DNA from: an uncultured Clostridia bacterium | GTDB lineage: Bacteria > Bacillota > Clostridia > Oscillospirales > CAG-272 | Reading direction: 5' to 3' | Length of the DNA: 49,780 nt | NCBI GenBank assembly: GCA_947631245.1 | Contig: CANRKP010000011.1 | Location: forward strand, 1-49,780 | Part shown: piece after piece, positions 39,755 through 48,822 of the stretch | How positions within the stretch are numbered: position 1 is the first letter of the stretch | Layout: the number at the start of each line of letters is the position of its first letter | The notes under the pieces: model-generated | What the model was told of the DNA's origin: nothing | The model's input: only the letters and a program-made list of their open reading frames with translations | The model's database searches: none | Translations under genes and position numbers: made by a program

Positions 39755-42529
39755 TCAGCCGCCGATTATCGCGCGGCAGCGCGGGCACAAAGTATCTTCA
39801 CCGTCATGGACGCATTCCTTCGAATACTTCCAACAGCGGTCGCACCTCTCGCCGTCGGCATTCCCGACATCGACGGAAACATTATCGTCCCCGCCGCACT
39901 CGACCGTGACGCCGGAGGTGATGAAGATATCCTCGAGCTCCTCCTCCGTGAAAGAACCAAGATGGGAGAGCTTTTCCTTGTCAGTCGTTCTGACCGTGAC
40001 CTTCGCGTCGAGCGACTTGCCGATGAGCTTTGCAGCCCTCGCGCTCTCGAGCGCCTCCATCACGCGGTCGCGGATGTCTAGTATCGCCTCGTAACGCGCG
40101 GCGACGTCGGCAAATTCCCATTCTGTCTTATATTCCGGCAGACGGTTGCAGAAAACGCTGTCTCTGACGTCGGACGACGTGTGCGGCATCGCCTGCCATA
40201 TCTCCTCGCCCGTGAACGCTATGAGGGGCGCCGCCATGAGCACGAGAGAATGAAGGATATGATACATCGCCGTCTGAGCGGAGCGGCGCGCCTTTCCGGC
40301 AGCCGCCTCGGTGTAGACGCGGTCCTTCGTTATGTCGATATAGAGCTTCGACATATCTATCGTACAGAAATTGTTTATCGCATGGTATACGATGTGGAAC
40401 TCGTACGAGTCATACGCGTCGCGCACGACCTTTGCAAGCTCATTCACCTTTGTGAGCGCCCACTTGTCTATATCGTAGAGCTCGTCTGTCGGCAGGGCGT
40501 CACGGTCGGGGTCGAAGTCGCTTATGTTCGCCATGAGTATGCGCGCCGTGTTCCTTATCTTGCGGTACGTCTCGGAGAGCTGCTTTAAAATATTCTGCGA
40601 CACGCGCACGTCTACCCTGTAATCGCTCGACGCGACCCAAAGGCGGACGATATCCGCGCCGTAGTTCTTTATTATGTCCTCGGGCGCGATGCTGTTGCCG
40701 AGGGATTTGTGCATCGCCTTTCCCTCTCCGTCGACGGTCCATCCGTGTGTCAGCACCGTCTTATACGGCGCGTGCGCGCCGTCTCCCGCGCCAACAGACG
40801 TCAAGAGCGAAGACTGGAACCATCCGCGGTACTGGTCCGCGCCCTCAAGGTACATATCGGCAACCCCGTTCGTCTCGGGGTAGTCCTCCATCACGACAAA
40901 GTGGCTCGAGCCCGAGTCGAACCAGCCGTCGAGCGTGTCCGTCTCCTTCGTGAAATGGACGCCTCCGCAGTGCGGGCAGACAAAGCCCTCGGGCAGAATT
41001 TCCGCGGCTTCGCGCTCGAACCACGCGTTCGAGCCGCATTTTCCGAAGAGCTCGGACACCGCGTTTATCGTCTCGGGCGTGCAGATGACCTCGCTGCAGT
41101 CCGAGCAGTAGAACACGGGGATCGGCAGTCCCCAGTGGCGCTGGCGCGAGATGCACCAGTCTGTCCTCTCTCTCATCATCGAGCGGATGCGGTCGCCGCC
41201 CCACGCGGGGAGCCACTCGACTGCCTCCGTCGCCTTCACCGCGTCATCTACGAACGCGGAGACGGAGCAGAACCACTGAGACGTGGCGCGGAATATGATG
41301 GGGCTCTTGCAGCGCCAGCAGTGCGGGTAGCTGTGAACGACCTCCTCGGAGGCGAACAGCGCGCCCGACTCCTTCATATCCTCAAGGATCGCCTTGTTTG
41401 ACTCGGCATAATACATTCCCGCGTATTTGCCGGCGTCCTCGGTCTGATATCCTCTGTCGTCAACGGGGACTATTATGTCTATCCCGTACCTTTTGCATGT
41501 AATGTAGTCGTCCGCGCCGAAGCCGGGGGCAGTGTGAACGCAGCCCGTGCCGCTGTCCATCGTGACGTAATCGGCGTTTACGATGACGCTGTCGCGGTCG
41601 AGGAACGGATGGCGGGCAGCCATGAACTCAAATTCACTGCCCTTCATCGTCAGGAGCTTTTCGTATTTCTCAACGCCGCCCTCCTTCATCGTCTTCTCGC
41701 AGAGCGCGTCGGCAACGATGTAGCATTCGCCGTTGTCCGCCCTGACGGCGACGTAATCAGCGTCGGGCGCAAGCGCTATCGCGAGGTTCCCCGGCAGCGT
41801 CCACGTCGTTGTCGTCCAGATTATGAAATATGTTTTGTCGTCGGGGCAGACGCCGAAGAGCTTGCCCTTGTCGTCCCTCACCTTGAATTTGACGTAAATA
41901 GATGTGCACGGGTCGTCGCTGTACTCGATCTCCGCCTCGGCAAGCGCCGTCTCATCGGACGGGCACCAGTAGACAGGCTTGAGCCCGCGGTAGATGTAGC
42001 CGCGCTCGAACATGCGTCCGAACACCTTGACCTCGCGCGCTTCGAATTCCTTCGACATCGTGAGATACGGATGATCCCAGTCACCCGTCACGCCGAGCCT
42101 CTTGAACGAGGTGCGCTGGATATCGACATAGTCGCTTGCGAATTTTTCGCACGCGGAGCGGAATTCCGGTATGCTCATGCGCTTGCGGTCGAGCTTGTTC
42201 TTCTTTATTATCGCGGACTCGATCGGCATCCCGTGGTTATCCCAGCCGGGTCTGTACGGCGCGCGGAAGCCCTCCATCGTCTTGGATTTGACGATGAAGT
42301 CCTTTAAGATCTTGTTCATTGCCGTGCCCATGTGTATGTTACCGTTCGAGAACGGAGGTCCGTCGTGAAGCACGAACGTCTCGCCGCCCTCGTTGACGGC
42401 GAGCATCTTATTGTAAAGATCTGTTTTATCCCAATATTCCATCATGCCGGGCTCGCGCTCCGGGAGATTTGCCCTCATCGGAAAATCGGTCTTCGGAAGA
42501 TTCAGTGTGCTCGTGTAATCCTTTGCCAT
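39755..42529 (-). CDS. ileS: Isoleucyl-tRNA synthetase
   Basis: A 924-residue class I aminoacyl-tRNA synthetase that charges tRNA-Ile. The HIGH-type motif is FSNGNIHMGTAMNK, with the preceding DGPP. The editing domain contains IIWTTTTWTLPGN and the KMSKS-type motif is AMHKSLGN. CISRQRHWGLPIP and DTLDGWFDSGSSH are also typical. The C-terminal zinc finger has CDRCWKY and CPRC. Length matches bacterial IleRS. No T-box leader is possible, because only 39 bases separate it from divIVA, so it is read as part of the long operon. GAGGAG lies 16 bases before the ATG, which is rather far. Confidence 0.97.
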   Translation of the reverse strand: MAKDYTSTLNLPKTDFPMRANLPEREPGMMEYWDKTDLYNKMLAVNEGGETFVLHDGPPFSNGNIHMGTAMNKILKDFIVKSKTMEGFRAPYRPGWDNHGMPIESAIIKKNKLDRKRMSIPEFRSACEKFASDYVDIQRTSFKRLGVTGDWDHPYLTMSKEFEAREVKVFGRMFERGYIYRGLKPVYWCPSDETALAEAEIEYSDDPCTSIYVKFKVRDDKGKLFGVCPDDKTYFIIWTTTTWTLPGNLAIALAPDADYVAVRADNGECYIVADALCEKTMKEGGVEKYEKLLTMKGSEFEFMAARHPFLDRDSVIVNADYVTMDSGTGCVHTAPGFGADDYITCKRYGIDIIVPVDDRGYQTEDAGKYAGMYYAESNKAILEDMKESGALFASEEVVHSYPHCWRCKSPIIFRATSQWFCSVSAFVDDAVKATEAVEWLPAWGGDRIRSMMRERTDWCISRQRHWGLPIPVFYCSDCSEVICTPETINAVSELFGKCGSNAWFEREAAEILPEGFVCPHCGGVHFTKETDTLDGWFDSGSSHFVVMEDYPETNGVADMYLEGADQYRGWFQSSLLTSVGAGDGAHAPYKTVLTHGWTVDGEGKAMHKSLGNSIAPEDIIKNYGADIVRLWVASSDYRVDVRVSQNILKQLSETYRKIRNTARILMANISDFDPDRDALPTDELYDIDKWALTKVNELAKVVRDAYDSYEFHIVYHAINNFCTIDMSKLYIDITKDRVYTEAAAGKARRSAQTAMYHILHSLVLMAAPLIAFTGEEIWQAMPHTSSDVRDSVFCNRLPEYKTEWEFADVAARYEAILDIRDRVMEALESARAAKLIGKSLDAKVTVRTTDKEKLSHLGSFTEEELEDIFITSGVTVECGGDDNVSVDVGNADGERCDRCWKYSKECVHDGEDTLCPRCRAIIGG

Positions 42530-42568
42530 GTCAGATATCGTAAAGCTCCTCGTAGGTATATTTGTAGT

Positions 42569-43855
42569 TTATTTTTTGCCCTTGTCTTTTTTGTTTTTCT
42601 TTTTGCCGAAGCCGAAGAAATAGTGGTACTCGTCGTACTCCTTTGTTTCAAGCTCCTCGTCATTGTCGTCGGCGCCGCCGTTATTATTATCGTCATCGTC
42701 ATCGTCATCGTCATCGTCGTCGCCGTATTCCGCCTTGAGCGCGGCTAGAATGTCGTTGTCCTCGGCGTCGGTGTCGAAGGCGTCGTCATTGATGTCGGCA
42801 GACGACGTTTCGTCGCCGAACGCCGCGTCCGCATCTGCATCCGCATTCTCATCTTCTTCGGGAAGCGCCGCGGACGACGCTTTTTTCCTCATGCGGTATG
42901 TGCGCTTTTTGTATGTGCCTGTCGTTTGTTCGGGTTCCCCGACCTTCTCGGGCTCCTCGGGTTCGGCGGCATCCTGCGTATCCGCTTCTTCCTCCGCGGA
43001 CGCGGGCTCGTCCGCCGCCTCTTCCGTCATTTCTTCCGCCGGTACAGGCGAAGTCTCATCTCCCACTTCCCTTGAGGCAAGGTCAAATGCGGCAATCTCA
43101 GCGGTATCGTCAGCGCCGTCGGCTCCGATCCCCGCGCCTTCGTCGTCGGCATCCGGGAGTCGAAAAAATCCGCCGTCGGTCTCGGTCTCATCGGTCGCAG
43201 CGTCCGTATCTGCCGCATCAGAAGCGCCGTCTTTCTGCTCGCCCTCGGCGTCCCCATTGCCTTCGCCCTCGTATTCTTCCTCATCGTCGCTGAGACCGAA
43301 GAGTTCGAAGACGTCGATGTCGCTGAGCCCATCGCTTTCTTTCCCGTCGTCGGATTTCGTGCCGTCTCCGCTCACAAGCTCGACGGCGAGACCTCCCGCC
43401 TCAGCGGCACCGACAGCAGCGCCTGCAGCGGCATCAGCTGCCGCTCCGACTGCTCCTGCGGCAGCGGCTCCCGCGGCTGCCACGGCTCCGAGCGCGCCGG
43501 TGAACATCCCGTCGTCGGAGTCGTCGTCTATGAAAATGTCGTTGTCTATCGTTATCTGCGTCGGCTCCTCGTCCTCGCCGTAATCGTCGTCCAGCTCGGA
43601 AACAGCGGCGGCATCGTCGTTTTCGTTTATGTCAACTGAAACGGTGTCGGCAGCTTCGGCATCCGCTTCGGGGATCCCCACGGCGTCGGCTGCCGAACTG
43701 ACTTCCGCAAGCCTTTTTTTCAGTTCCTCGTTCTCATTGAACAAAAGCGCGGCTTCGGCGCGCAAATGTTCAAGAAATGCGTCGACCTCGCGCGGAGAAT
43801 ATCCGTTTAAGGTACGCGAAAACCTGACCTCTTCTATCTCTTCGTGCAGCAGCAT
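42569..43855 (-). CDS. DivIVA-domain protein with a long acidic low-complexity tail
   Basis: A 428-residue protein. Residues 1-50 are a DivIVA membrane-curvature domain (EVRFSRTLNGYSPREVDAFL, then a short coiled coil). It should localise at the septum or cell pole and act with SepF, encoded upstream. The rest is unusual: an Ala/Gly-rich block near 120-160, then about 250 residues very rich in Asp, Glu, Ala and Ser, an eleven-residue Asp run, and a basic end KKKNKKDKGKK. ATG at 43855 follows GGAGAG and gives the canonical N-terminus; the upstream TTG frame was rejected. Typical DivIVA proteins have a long coiled coil instead of this disordered tail. Confidence 0.88.
   Translation of the reverse strand: MLLHEEIEEVRFSRTLNGYSPREVDAFLEHLRAEAALLFNENEELKKRLAEVSSAADAVGIPEADAEAADTVSVDINENDDAAAVSELDDDYGEDEEPTQITIDNDIFIDDDSDDGMFTGALGAVAAAGAAAAGAVGAAADAAAGAAVGAAEAGGLAVELVSGDGTKSDDGKESDGLSDIDVFELFGLSDDEEEYEGEGNGDAEGEQKDGASDAADTDAATDETETDGGFFRLPDADDEGAGIGADGADDTAEIAAFDLASREVGDETSPVPAEEMTEEAADEPASAEEEADTQDAAEPEEPEKVGEPEQTTGTYKKRTYRMRKKASSAALPEEDENADADADAAFGDETSSADINDDAFDTDAEDNDILAALKAEYGDDDDDDDDDDDNNNGGADDNDEELETKEYDEYHYFFGFGKKKNKKDKGKK
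42681..42722. repeat. Tri/hexanucleotide repeat encoding Asn and Asp runs
   Basis: TTATTATTAT is followed by repeats of TCATCG and then TCGTCG. Read on the minus strand these give Asp (GAT/GAC) and Asn (AAT) codons in the DivIVA-like protein. A gain or loss of a unit keeps the frame, so length variation between strains would be tolerated. Confidence 0.85.
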
Positions 43856-43872
43856 TTTTTCTCTCCGTAGCA

Positions 43873-44697
43873 TCAAATATATTTTTCGGCCAAAAGACGC
43901 AGCCTTCCGCTCCTCGTCTGCCCGCCGATATTAACGATCCTGTATTTTCCCGAGCCGCGGACGGATATCACGTCCCCTTCCTCGAGCTTTTCGTCAGGCT
44001 TTGTCATGGGCTCGTAATTCACCTCGACAAGTCCCGACGCTATCCTCTCCTTCGCCCTCTCGCGCGAGACGCGGAGCAGCGACGATATCACCGAGTCTGC
44101 GCGCGGCGACGCCAATGTGTCCGATATAGGCTCCGTTTTCCGCTTTGCGGAAAAGACCTCCGGCAGCGCCGACAGCGACGTTTTCACCGTGTCGTTCGCA
44201 ACGCGGACGAGGTTTTCTGTCAGAAAGGCGCATATTTTCCCGTCACAGAAAATATATGCGCCGTGCGCGTCTTCATCTACTATAATATCGCCGAGCATTC
44301 CGCGTTTTATGCCGAGCGAAAGTATCGTTCCGAGAAAGTCCCTGTGGCAGAGATCCCTGTACCCGCTGCCCTCCGCGCGCAGAACGGATATCTCCCCCTC
44401 CGCCGCGTATGCGACGGCGCGCCGGAGCCTTCCTCCATCCTCGCCTGCATCGTCGAACATGTCGAGCATATACTCGGGCACACAGAAAAGCCGGCGTCTC
44501 TCAGCGTCCTCGTATCCGCCGTAAAAGCCGCAGCAGTCCCGAAATCCCGAAGCCGCAAGCACGACCTCCGCAGCCTTAACCTCGCGCGGGCTGAGAAACT
44601 CGCTCGCGGACATAACGCCACTCTCCGCACGCGACGCAAGCTCCGCGATGCGCGCCGAAAAAAGCTCCCCGTCTCTGTTTTTCTCCGTGTCCGCCAT
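43873..44697 (-). CDS. ylmH: RNA-binding S4-domain protein, YlmH type
   Basis: A 274-residue protein of the YlmH family encoded in Gram-positive division clusters; B. subtilis YlmH has been linked to ribosome-associated quality control. The N-terminal part contains FLSPREVKAAEVVLAASGF and CGFYGGYEDAERRRLF; the C-terminal S4 domain (about 190-245) contains SSLLRVSRERAKERIASGLV and KPDEKLEEGDVISVRG. It begins one base after the yggT stop codon and ends 17 bases before divIVA. Confidence 0.9.
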   Translation of the reverse strand: MADTEKNRDGELFSARIAELASRAESGVMSASEFLSPREVKAAEVVLAASGFRDCCGFYGGYEDAERRRLFCVPEYMLDMFDDAGEDGGRLRRAVAYAAEGEISVLRAEGSGYRDLCHRDFLGTILSLGIKRGMLGDIIVDEDAHGAYIFCDGKICAFLTENLVRVANDTVKTSLSALPEVFSAKRKTEPISDTLASPRADSVISSLLRVSRERAKERIASGLVEVNYEPMTKPDEKLEEGDVISVRGSGKYRIVNIGGQTRSGRLRLLAEKYI

Positions 44698-44698
44698 A

Positions 44699-44974
44699 TC
44701 ACACCGCCCCGAGTATCAGAGAAAGAAGGTACAGCAAAAGATACGCCGCGATAAAGGACACGTCGACAGGGAGCGCGCTTTTGCCCATAAATCTGTCGAC
44801 AACGCGCCTCACGGGCATGATGACGGGCTCCGTCATCATAACTATAAACTCGTACACTGCGCCGCGCGCGTTCGGTATCCACGACAAAAGCGCCCTCACG
44901 AGCATAAGGAGCATCTCAACGCGGAGCAGAACAAGAAAAACGGTCCTTACAAGCCTTATAAGCTGGAATACCAT
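44699..44974 (-). CDS. YggT-family membrane protein
   Basis: A small membrane protein of about 91 residues with two hydrophobic regions (about 10-30 and 65-90) and the family motif RALLSWIPN, followed by MTEPVIMPVRRVV. YggT proteins are encoded between sepF and ylmH in many Bacillota and have been linked to cell envelope or osmotic stress; the exact role is unknown. The frame is open to an ATG at 45004, but MVFQLIRLV at 44974 fits the family start better. No clear ribosome site was seen for either start. Confidence 0.87.
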   Translation of the reverse strand: MVFQLIRLVRTVFLVLLRVEMLLMLVRALLSWIPNARGAVYEFIVMMTEPVIMPVRRVVDRFMGKSALPVDVSFIAAYLLLYLLSLILGAV

Positions 44975-45006
44975 AATGTTACAAATCGCACGGCGATACA
45001 ACAAAA

Positions 45007-45040
45007 GTGCCGTATCCGTATTTTGGATACGGCAGTTTTA
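45007..45040. terminator. Hairpin between sepF and yggT
   Basis: GCCGTATCC (45009-45017) pairs with GGATACGGC (45025-45033). Both flanks carry short T/A runs (TTTT on either strand), so it could act as a partial terminator after sepF, dividing expression of the division genes from the genes downstream. The T run is short, so read-through is likely. Confidence 0.5.
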
Positions 45041-45055
45041 TTGCCGCGCTGAGGT

Positions 45056-45631
45056 TCAATAGTTGTAGGACTCTTCCTCGGGCTGATCCTTCGGGGAACG
45101 GCGCTGCTCACGGAGCTGGTCTCCGCTGACGTCGACGTTCGACGGAGTGATGATGTAGGCGTTGTTTGCTATGCGCTTGAGCGAGCCGTCTATGGAGTAT
45201 GCGACGCCGGAAAGGAAGTCTATGAGCCTGCGCGCGGTCTCCTTGTTCGTTGCCTCGAGGTTGAGAACGACGGTGCGCTGGCTGAGAAGATGATCCGCTA
45301 TCTGATTGACGCTTGCAAAGCTCTCGGGACGGATGACCTTCATCTGGAGCGCGCTGCCGCCTATGTTTATGCCGCCCATTACGGACGCGGACGACGGTGC
45401 GGGAGCAGGTGCGCTGTAGCCGCGGGAATACTGATCCTGCGGAGCTGAGTATCCGCTGTTCACATTCTGATACTGCGCGGAGGAGTTGTCCCTCTGCGGC
45501 TGGTTCGCCGGCTGCTCCGTGTCGGATTCGTAGCCGCTCGTTATGTCGTCGTAGTAGCCGTCGTCCTCGTAGCCGTTGTCGTCGAACTCTTCGGCGCCCG
45601 TGATCTTCTTTATCTTATCCATGAATCCCAT
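45056..45631 (-). CDS. sepF: Cell division protein SepF
   Basis: A 191-residue cytoplasmic protein that anchors and organises FtsZ at the division site. Residues 1-20 form the amphipathic membrane-binding start (MGFMDKIKKITG). Then comes a long disordered linker rich in Tyr, Ser, Gln, Pro and Asp (about 20-90). The conserved SepF core (about 95-170) contains KVIRPESF, the block QIADHLLSQRTVVLNL and RLIDFLSGVAYSIDGSL. The linker is longer than in Bacillus SepF. It starts 6 bases after yggS. Confidence 0.95.
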   Translation of the reverse strand: MGFMDKIKKITGAEEFDDNGYEDDGYYDDITSGYESDTEQPANQPQRDNSSAQYQNVNSGYSAPQDQYSRGYSAPAPAPSSASVMGGINIGGSALQMKVIRPESFASVNQIADHLLSQRTVVLNLEATNKETARRLIDFLSGVAYSIDGSLKRIANNAYIITPSNVDVSGDQLREQRRSPKDQPEEESYNY

Positions 45632-45637
45632 TTTGCC

Positions 45638-46417
45638 TTATCCTCCGATAATTTTATTGTCGTTTAGGTCCTGAGCCGCAGCAGGACGGGCACCGAAAAG
45701 CGCGCTCCCGACGCGGACCGCCGTCGCTCCGTTCTCCGTCGCCTGAACATAACTGTCGCTCATTCCCATCGATAATACGGGTTCTATTATATTATGCCGT
45801 TTTTTTCGCAGAAAGTCAACAAATATTCTATAAGTTTCTTCAAAATATTTGCCGTAATCCGATTTTTCGGCACATTTCGGCGCCATTGTCATTATTCCGC
45901 GGACCGAAATGCCCGGCAGCTCCGAGATGCGGAGCGCGAAATCGACCGCTTCCTCCGGCATGACGCCGCCTTTCGACGGCTCCCTTCCGATATTTACCTC
46001 AGCCGTCACGTCCATGACCTTGCCCGCAGCCTCCGCCCTCCGGCTTATCTCAAGCGCGAGCTTTTCGCTGTCGACCGAATGGATCATTGTGACCTTGTCT
46101 ATGATATACTTCACCTTGTTGCACTGAAGCGAGCCTATGAAATGTATCTCGGGTCTCGGGTCGAGCAGGTCGTATTTGTCCAGCAGTTCCTGAACCCTGT
46201 TCTCCCCTATCACCGAAAGACCGAGGTGCGAGACCGCGAAGTTTATGACGGGCGCAGGCACCGTCTTTGTCGCCGCGACGAGCAGCGGAGGCTTCCCCCA
46301 CGGCGAGCGCGCGGACGCCTTTATTATGTTCTCCCTGACGCGCGCGAAGTTTTCTCTTATGACGCCGGTGTCGTACCCGCAGAGCAGATCTCCGCCGGCG
46401 CTCTCTATTTCCGACAC
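45638..46417 (-). CDS. Pyridoxal-phosphate homeostasis protein, YggS/PLPBP family
   Basis: A 259-residue protein with a single alanine-racemase-like barrel that carries PLP without known enzymatic activity and affects amino-acid and vitamin B6 balance. The cofactor Lys lies in LLVAATKTV; IGENRVQELLDKY, HFIGSLQCNKVKYI, EVNIGREPSKGG and the phosphate-binding LSMGMSDSY with VRVGSALFG match the family. The start is GTG with AGGAGGG upstream. Association with sepF is conserved in Gram-positive bacteria. Confidence 0.94.
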   Translation of the reverse strand: MSEIESAGGDLLCGYDTGVIRENFARVRENIIKASARSPWGKPPLLVAATKTVPAPVINFAVSHLGLSVIGENRVQELLDKYDLLDPRPEIHFIGSLQCNKVKYIIDKVTMIHSVDSEKLALEISRRAEAAGKVMDVTAEVNIGREPSKGGVMPEEAVDFALRISELPGISVRGIMTMAPKCAEKSDYGKYFEETYRIFVDFLRKKRHNIIEPVLSMGMSDSYVQATENGATAVRVGSALFGARPAAAQDLNDNKIIGG

Positions 46418-46433
46418 GTTCTCCCTCCTGTCC

Positions 46434-47786
46434 TTATCCCGAGATCATCTTGCCGTCGTAAAGGTCGCGAGCCGACGTGATGACGAAATCATAAAGCGAA
46501 AGGTACGGTACTTTTTCGTACGGCAGAAGCGGCTCGGTCTCCGCCTCGGTCTCGGGTTCCTCGCCGACAGCGGGGAAATCGACGTATCCGTCGCCCGCCT
46601 CCGTCTCAGGCTCGCCGGCGTCGCTTTTGCAAAGGACGTATCCGTCTTTCGTAAGTATTATCTCTATCCTGCGGAAGCGCACGACGCTGCCGCGCAGGAT
46701 ATATACTCCCGTCACCTCGACCCCGTCGTAATCGACGACGCGGACGGCGGAAAGCGGCACCCTGTATCCCGTATACGACCTGACCGTGACCGTTATCGGC
46801 TGAAGTCTCGTGTATTCGAAATCCTCCGGCATGGTCGAGGTCTCAAAGATGACTGCCGCCTTGCCCGCCCCTCCGTCAAGCATGACGGAGCGCAGCTTCA
46901 TCGAAAGCGTCCTGTCGGATGAGTTGAACACGATGTCGTAGTCGTCGCCCTCGTGCCCCGAGAAGAACGCGGCGGTGTCTCGGTCCGTGGGCACGGCAAG
47001 ATACCATGTGTAATCCGGAACGAGCTTGCCTATTTCGTCCGAGCCGCGCGCGGCGGGTGTCGCCGTTGACATTGCGTATATGTCCCCGACCGTGAGCTTG
47101 TCAATATCTTCGAACGCAAACGCGCTCTCGTATCCGTCGACGTCATAGAAGAAATACGCGCTCTGCTCGCTCGAAACCGTCTTCGCGACGTTCGTCAGCT
47201 GAGCCGTCAGCGACGCGCGCTCGGATTTCAGCGCCTCTATCGTATCGTTGAAGCCGTCCGTCTTGCCCGTGACTATCGAGAAGCGGTTGAGCTCTCTTTT
47301 CATCTTCTCCGCCGTCTGGGACGCGGAGATCATATCGTTTGAGGCAACGCTCCCGCCGACGGAAAACAGCAGCGTCCTTATGCGGGCCTCTATGTTCGAC
47401 GCGTCCGCTGTTGACGAATACGCCGCGGACGACATAATGTCGGAGAGTTCCTTTATTTTTTCGTCTATCTCGTCTATTCTGTCTCTTATCCCCTCGGCGC
47501 CGCCTATGCATATGTCGGCGAGCTTGTCCCCGATCCCGACCTTTTCGCCGTCCTTCACAAGGTAGTTGACGGTTCCGGTCTGCCCGGAGTTCACGACGTT
47601 CTCGCGCCTTAGGATATAGGCGTCGAGCGTCAGCGACTCCGCAAACGTATCAAGGTTCGCGGGCACGGTCTCGACCCCGGAGGTGAAGCTCCTTACCATG
47701 TGATAGCCGACGTATATCATAACGCCGACAGCCAAAACGGACACGACGACGTATGTCAGGACCCGTTTCAGATATTCCTTATCCAA
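46434..47786 (-). CDS. HlyD-like membrane-anchored protein in the division operon
   Basis: A 450-residue protein with a short cytoplasmic start, one membrane helix (about 11-30) and an extracytoplasmic remainder. The lipoyl-like half motifs TVNYLVKDGEKVGIGDKLADI (read in pieces: GTVNYLVKDGEKV and GIGDKL) flank a helical hairpin (about 95-215), and a beta-barrel-like part follows (to about 390). This is the layout of HlyD/RND adaptor proteins. No transporter gene is nearby, so it may have a role at the division septum instead, as its place before yggS-sepF suggests. The start is TTG with AAGGAGG upstream. Its tail is acidic and Pro/Glu-rich. Confidence 0.8.
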   Translation of the reverse strand: MDKEYLKRVLTYVVVSVLAVGVMIYVGYHMVRSFTSGVETVPANLDTFAESLTLDAYILRRENVVNSGQTGTVNYLVKDGEKVGIGDKLADICIGGAEGIRDRIDEIDEKIKELSDIMSSAAYSSTADASNIEARIRTLLFSVGGSVASNDMISASQTAEKMKRELNRFSIVTGKTDGFNDTIEALKSERASLTAQLTNVAKTVSSEQSAYFFYDVDGYESAFAFEDIDKLTVGDIYAMSTATPAARGSDEIGKLVPDYTWYLAVPTDRDTAAFFSGHEGDDYDIVFNSSDRTLSMKLRSVMLDGGAGKAAVIFETSTMPEDFEYTRLQPITVTVRSYTGYRVPLSAVRVVDYDGVEVTGVYILRGSVVRFRRIEIILTKDGYVLCKSDAGEPETEAGDGYVDFPAVGEEPETEAETEPLLPYEKVPYLSLYDFVITSARDLYDGKMISG

Positions 47787-47805
47787 GCTCCCGCCTCCTT
47801 TTCTT

Positions 47806-48756
47806 TTATTCTTTCAGACCGAGCAGCGCCTCCGCCCGCGACGCGAGCTCCGATATGTCCTCCCTGCCGGTGAAGACGCCGTCCACCTCGAGCCAGCGTA
47901 TATAATCCTTTTTGTAAAACCACGTCGCCTGCCGCTTTGCGTACCGGCACGTCGCGAAAAACAGCTTTTCTTCAGCCTCTGCGAGCGTTTCCTCGCCGCG
48001 CAGATACGGAAGAAGCTCCTTATATCCTATCGCTCCCGCCGCCGGCATCCCCGACGACAGCGCTCCCGCCTCCGAAAGCCTCCGCGCCTCGTCGGCAAGT
48101 CCTGCCTCCATCATTTTCCGGCAGCGCTTCCTTATCGCCTCGCGGTGGTTTTCCCTGTCAAAAAACCGCAGCCCTAAAACGGCGATATCGCGCGCCCCGT
48201 CGGACCTCGACTCGGCGTCCCACTCGCTTTTTTTCCGACCGGTCAGAAGGAATATTTCAAGCGCCCTTGCGACGCGGCGCACGTTGTTCGGGTGCGTCGC
48301 CGCAGCGGCGTCCGGGTCGACCTCGCGGAGCCTGTCGTAGAGCGCCTGCGCCCCATGCTCCTCCGCGAACTTCATGAGCTCATCCCTCACTTTCCCGCCG
48401 TCGCCCTCGAATTCGCTGTACTTATTGTCATATACGACGGCGTCGAGGTATAGCCCCGTGCCGCCGCAGAAAATCGGCGTGTGCCCGCGCGCTGCGATAT
48501 CGTCTTCCGCAGCCCTTGCGTCCGCCTTGTACTGAGAAACGGAATACGGAGTTTTCGGGTCGAGAAAATCCGTCATATGATGCGGCACGCGCGCACGCTC
48601 CGCCTTCGTCGGCTTCGCGGTGCCTATGTCCATGCCGCGGTAAATCTGCATCGAGTCGCAGCATATTATCTCGCCGTCGTACTTCTCGGCGAGCAGCAGG
48701 GAAAGTTTTGTCTTGCCTGTCGCCGTCGCCCCGCATATTGCAAAAGACCGCGCCAA
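47806..48756 (-). CDS. miaA: tRNA dimethylallyltransferase MiaA
   Basis: This enzyme adds a dimethylallyl group to A37 of tRNAs that read U-starting codons. With the start chosen here it has 316 residues, the usual size. The P-loop GATATGKT, DSMQIYRGMDIGTAKPT, the HHMTDFLDP block, FCGGTGLYLDAVVYD and the ATCRYAKRQATWFYK end motif identify it. A longer ORF opens at ATG 48804, but that codon lies in the spacer of the promoter. TTG at 48756 follows GGGGAGGGG by five bases and gives a leader of about 27 bases, so it is the likely start. It is the first gene of the long operon ending with rluD. Confidence 0.93.
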   Translation of the reverse strand: MARSFAICGATATGKTKLSLLLAEKYDGEIICCDSMQIYRGMDIGTAKPTKAERARVPHHMTDFLDPKTPYSVSQYKADARAAEDDIAARGHTPIFCGGTGLYLDAVVYDNKYSEFEGDGGKVRDELMKFAEEHGAQALYDRLREVDPDAAAATHPNNVRRVARALEIFLLTGRKKSEWDAESRSDGARDIAVLGLRFFDRENHREAIRKRCRKMMEAGLADEARRLSEAGALSSGMPAAGAIGYKELLPYLRGEETLAEAEEKLFFATCRYAKRQATWFYKKDYIRWLEVDGVFTGREDISELASRAEALLGLKE

Positions 48757-48789
48757 AGAAAGCCCCTCCCCGCCGTTTGTTTTCTTTAT

Positions 48790-48818
48790 ATTATACACCT
48801 GCATATCGCCCGTGTCAA
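48790..48818 (-). promoter_or_regulatory. Perfect-consensus promoter of the miaA-rluD operon
   Basis: Minus-strand TTGACA (48818-48813) and TATAAT (48795-48790) are separated by 17 bases, a full match to the sigma-A consensus. It lies across the first codons of the longest possible miaA frame, which fixes the true start further downstream. All ten genes down to rluD have the same orientation and short gaps. Confidence 0.88.
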
Positions 48819-48822
48819 TAAA

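Noticed and set aside
42530..42568. T-box leader in front of ileS
   Set aside because: The gap to the upstream gene is only 39 bases, too short for a T-box.
42681..42722. Possible CRISPR or satellite array
   Set aside because: The units are three to six bases long, in frame, inside a coding sequence, with no spacers.
46434..47786. HlyD-like gene as part of an efflux pump
   Set aside because: No ABC or RND transporter gene lies nearby; the neighbours are tRNA modification and division genes, so an efflux role was not called.
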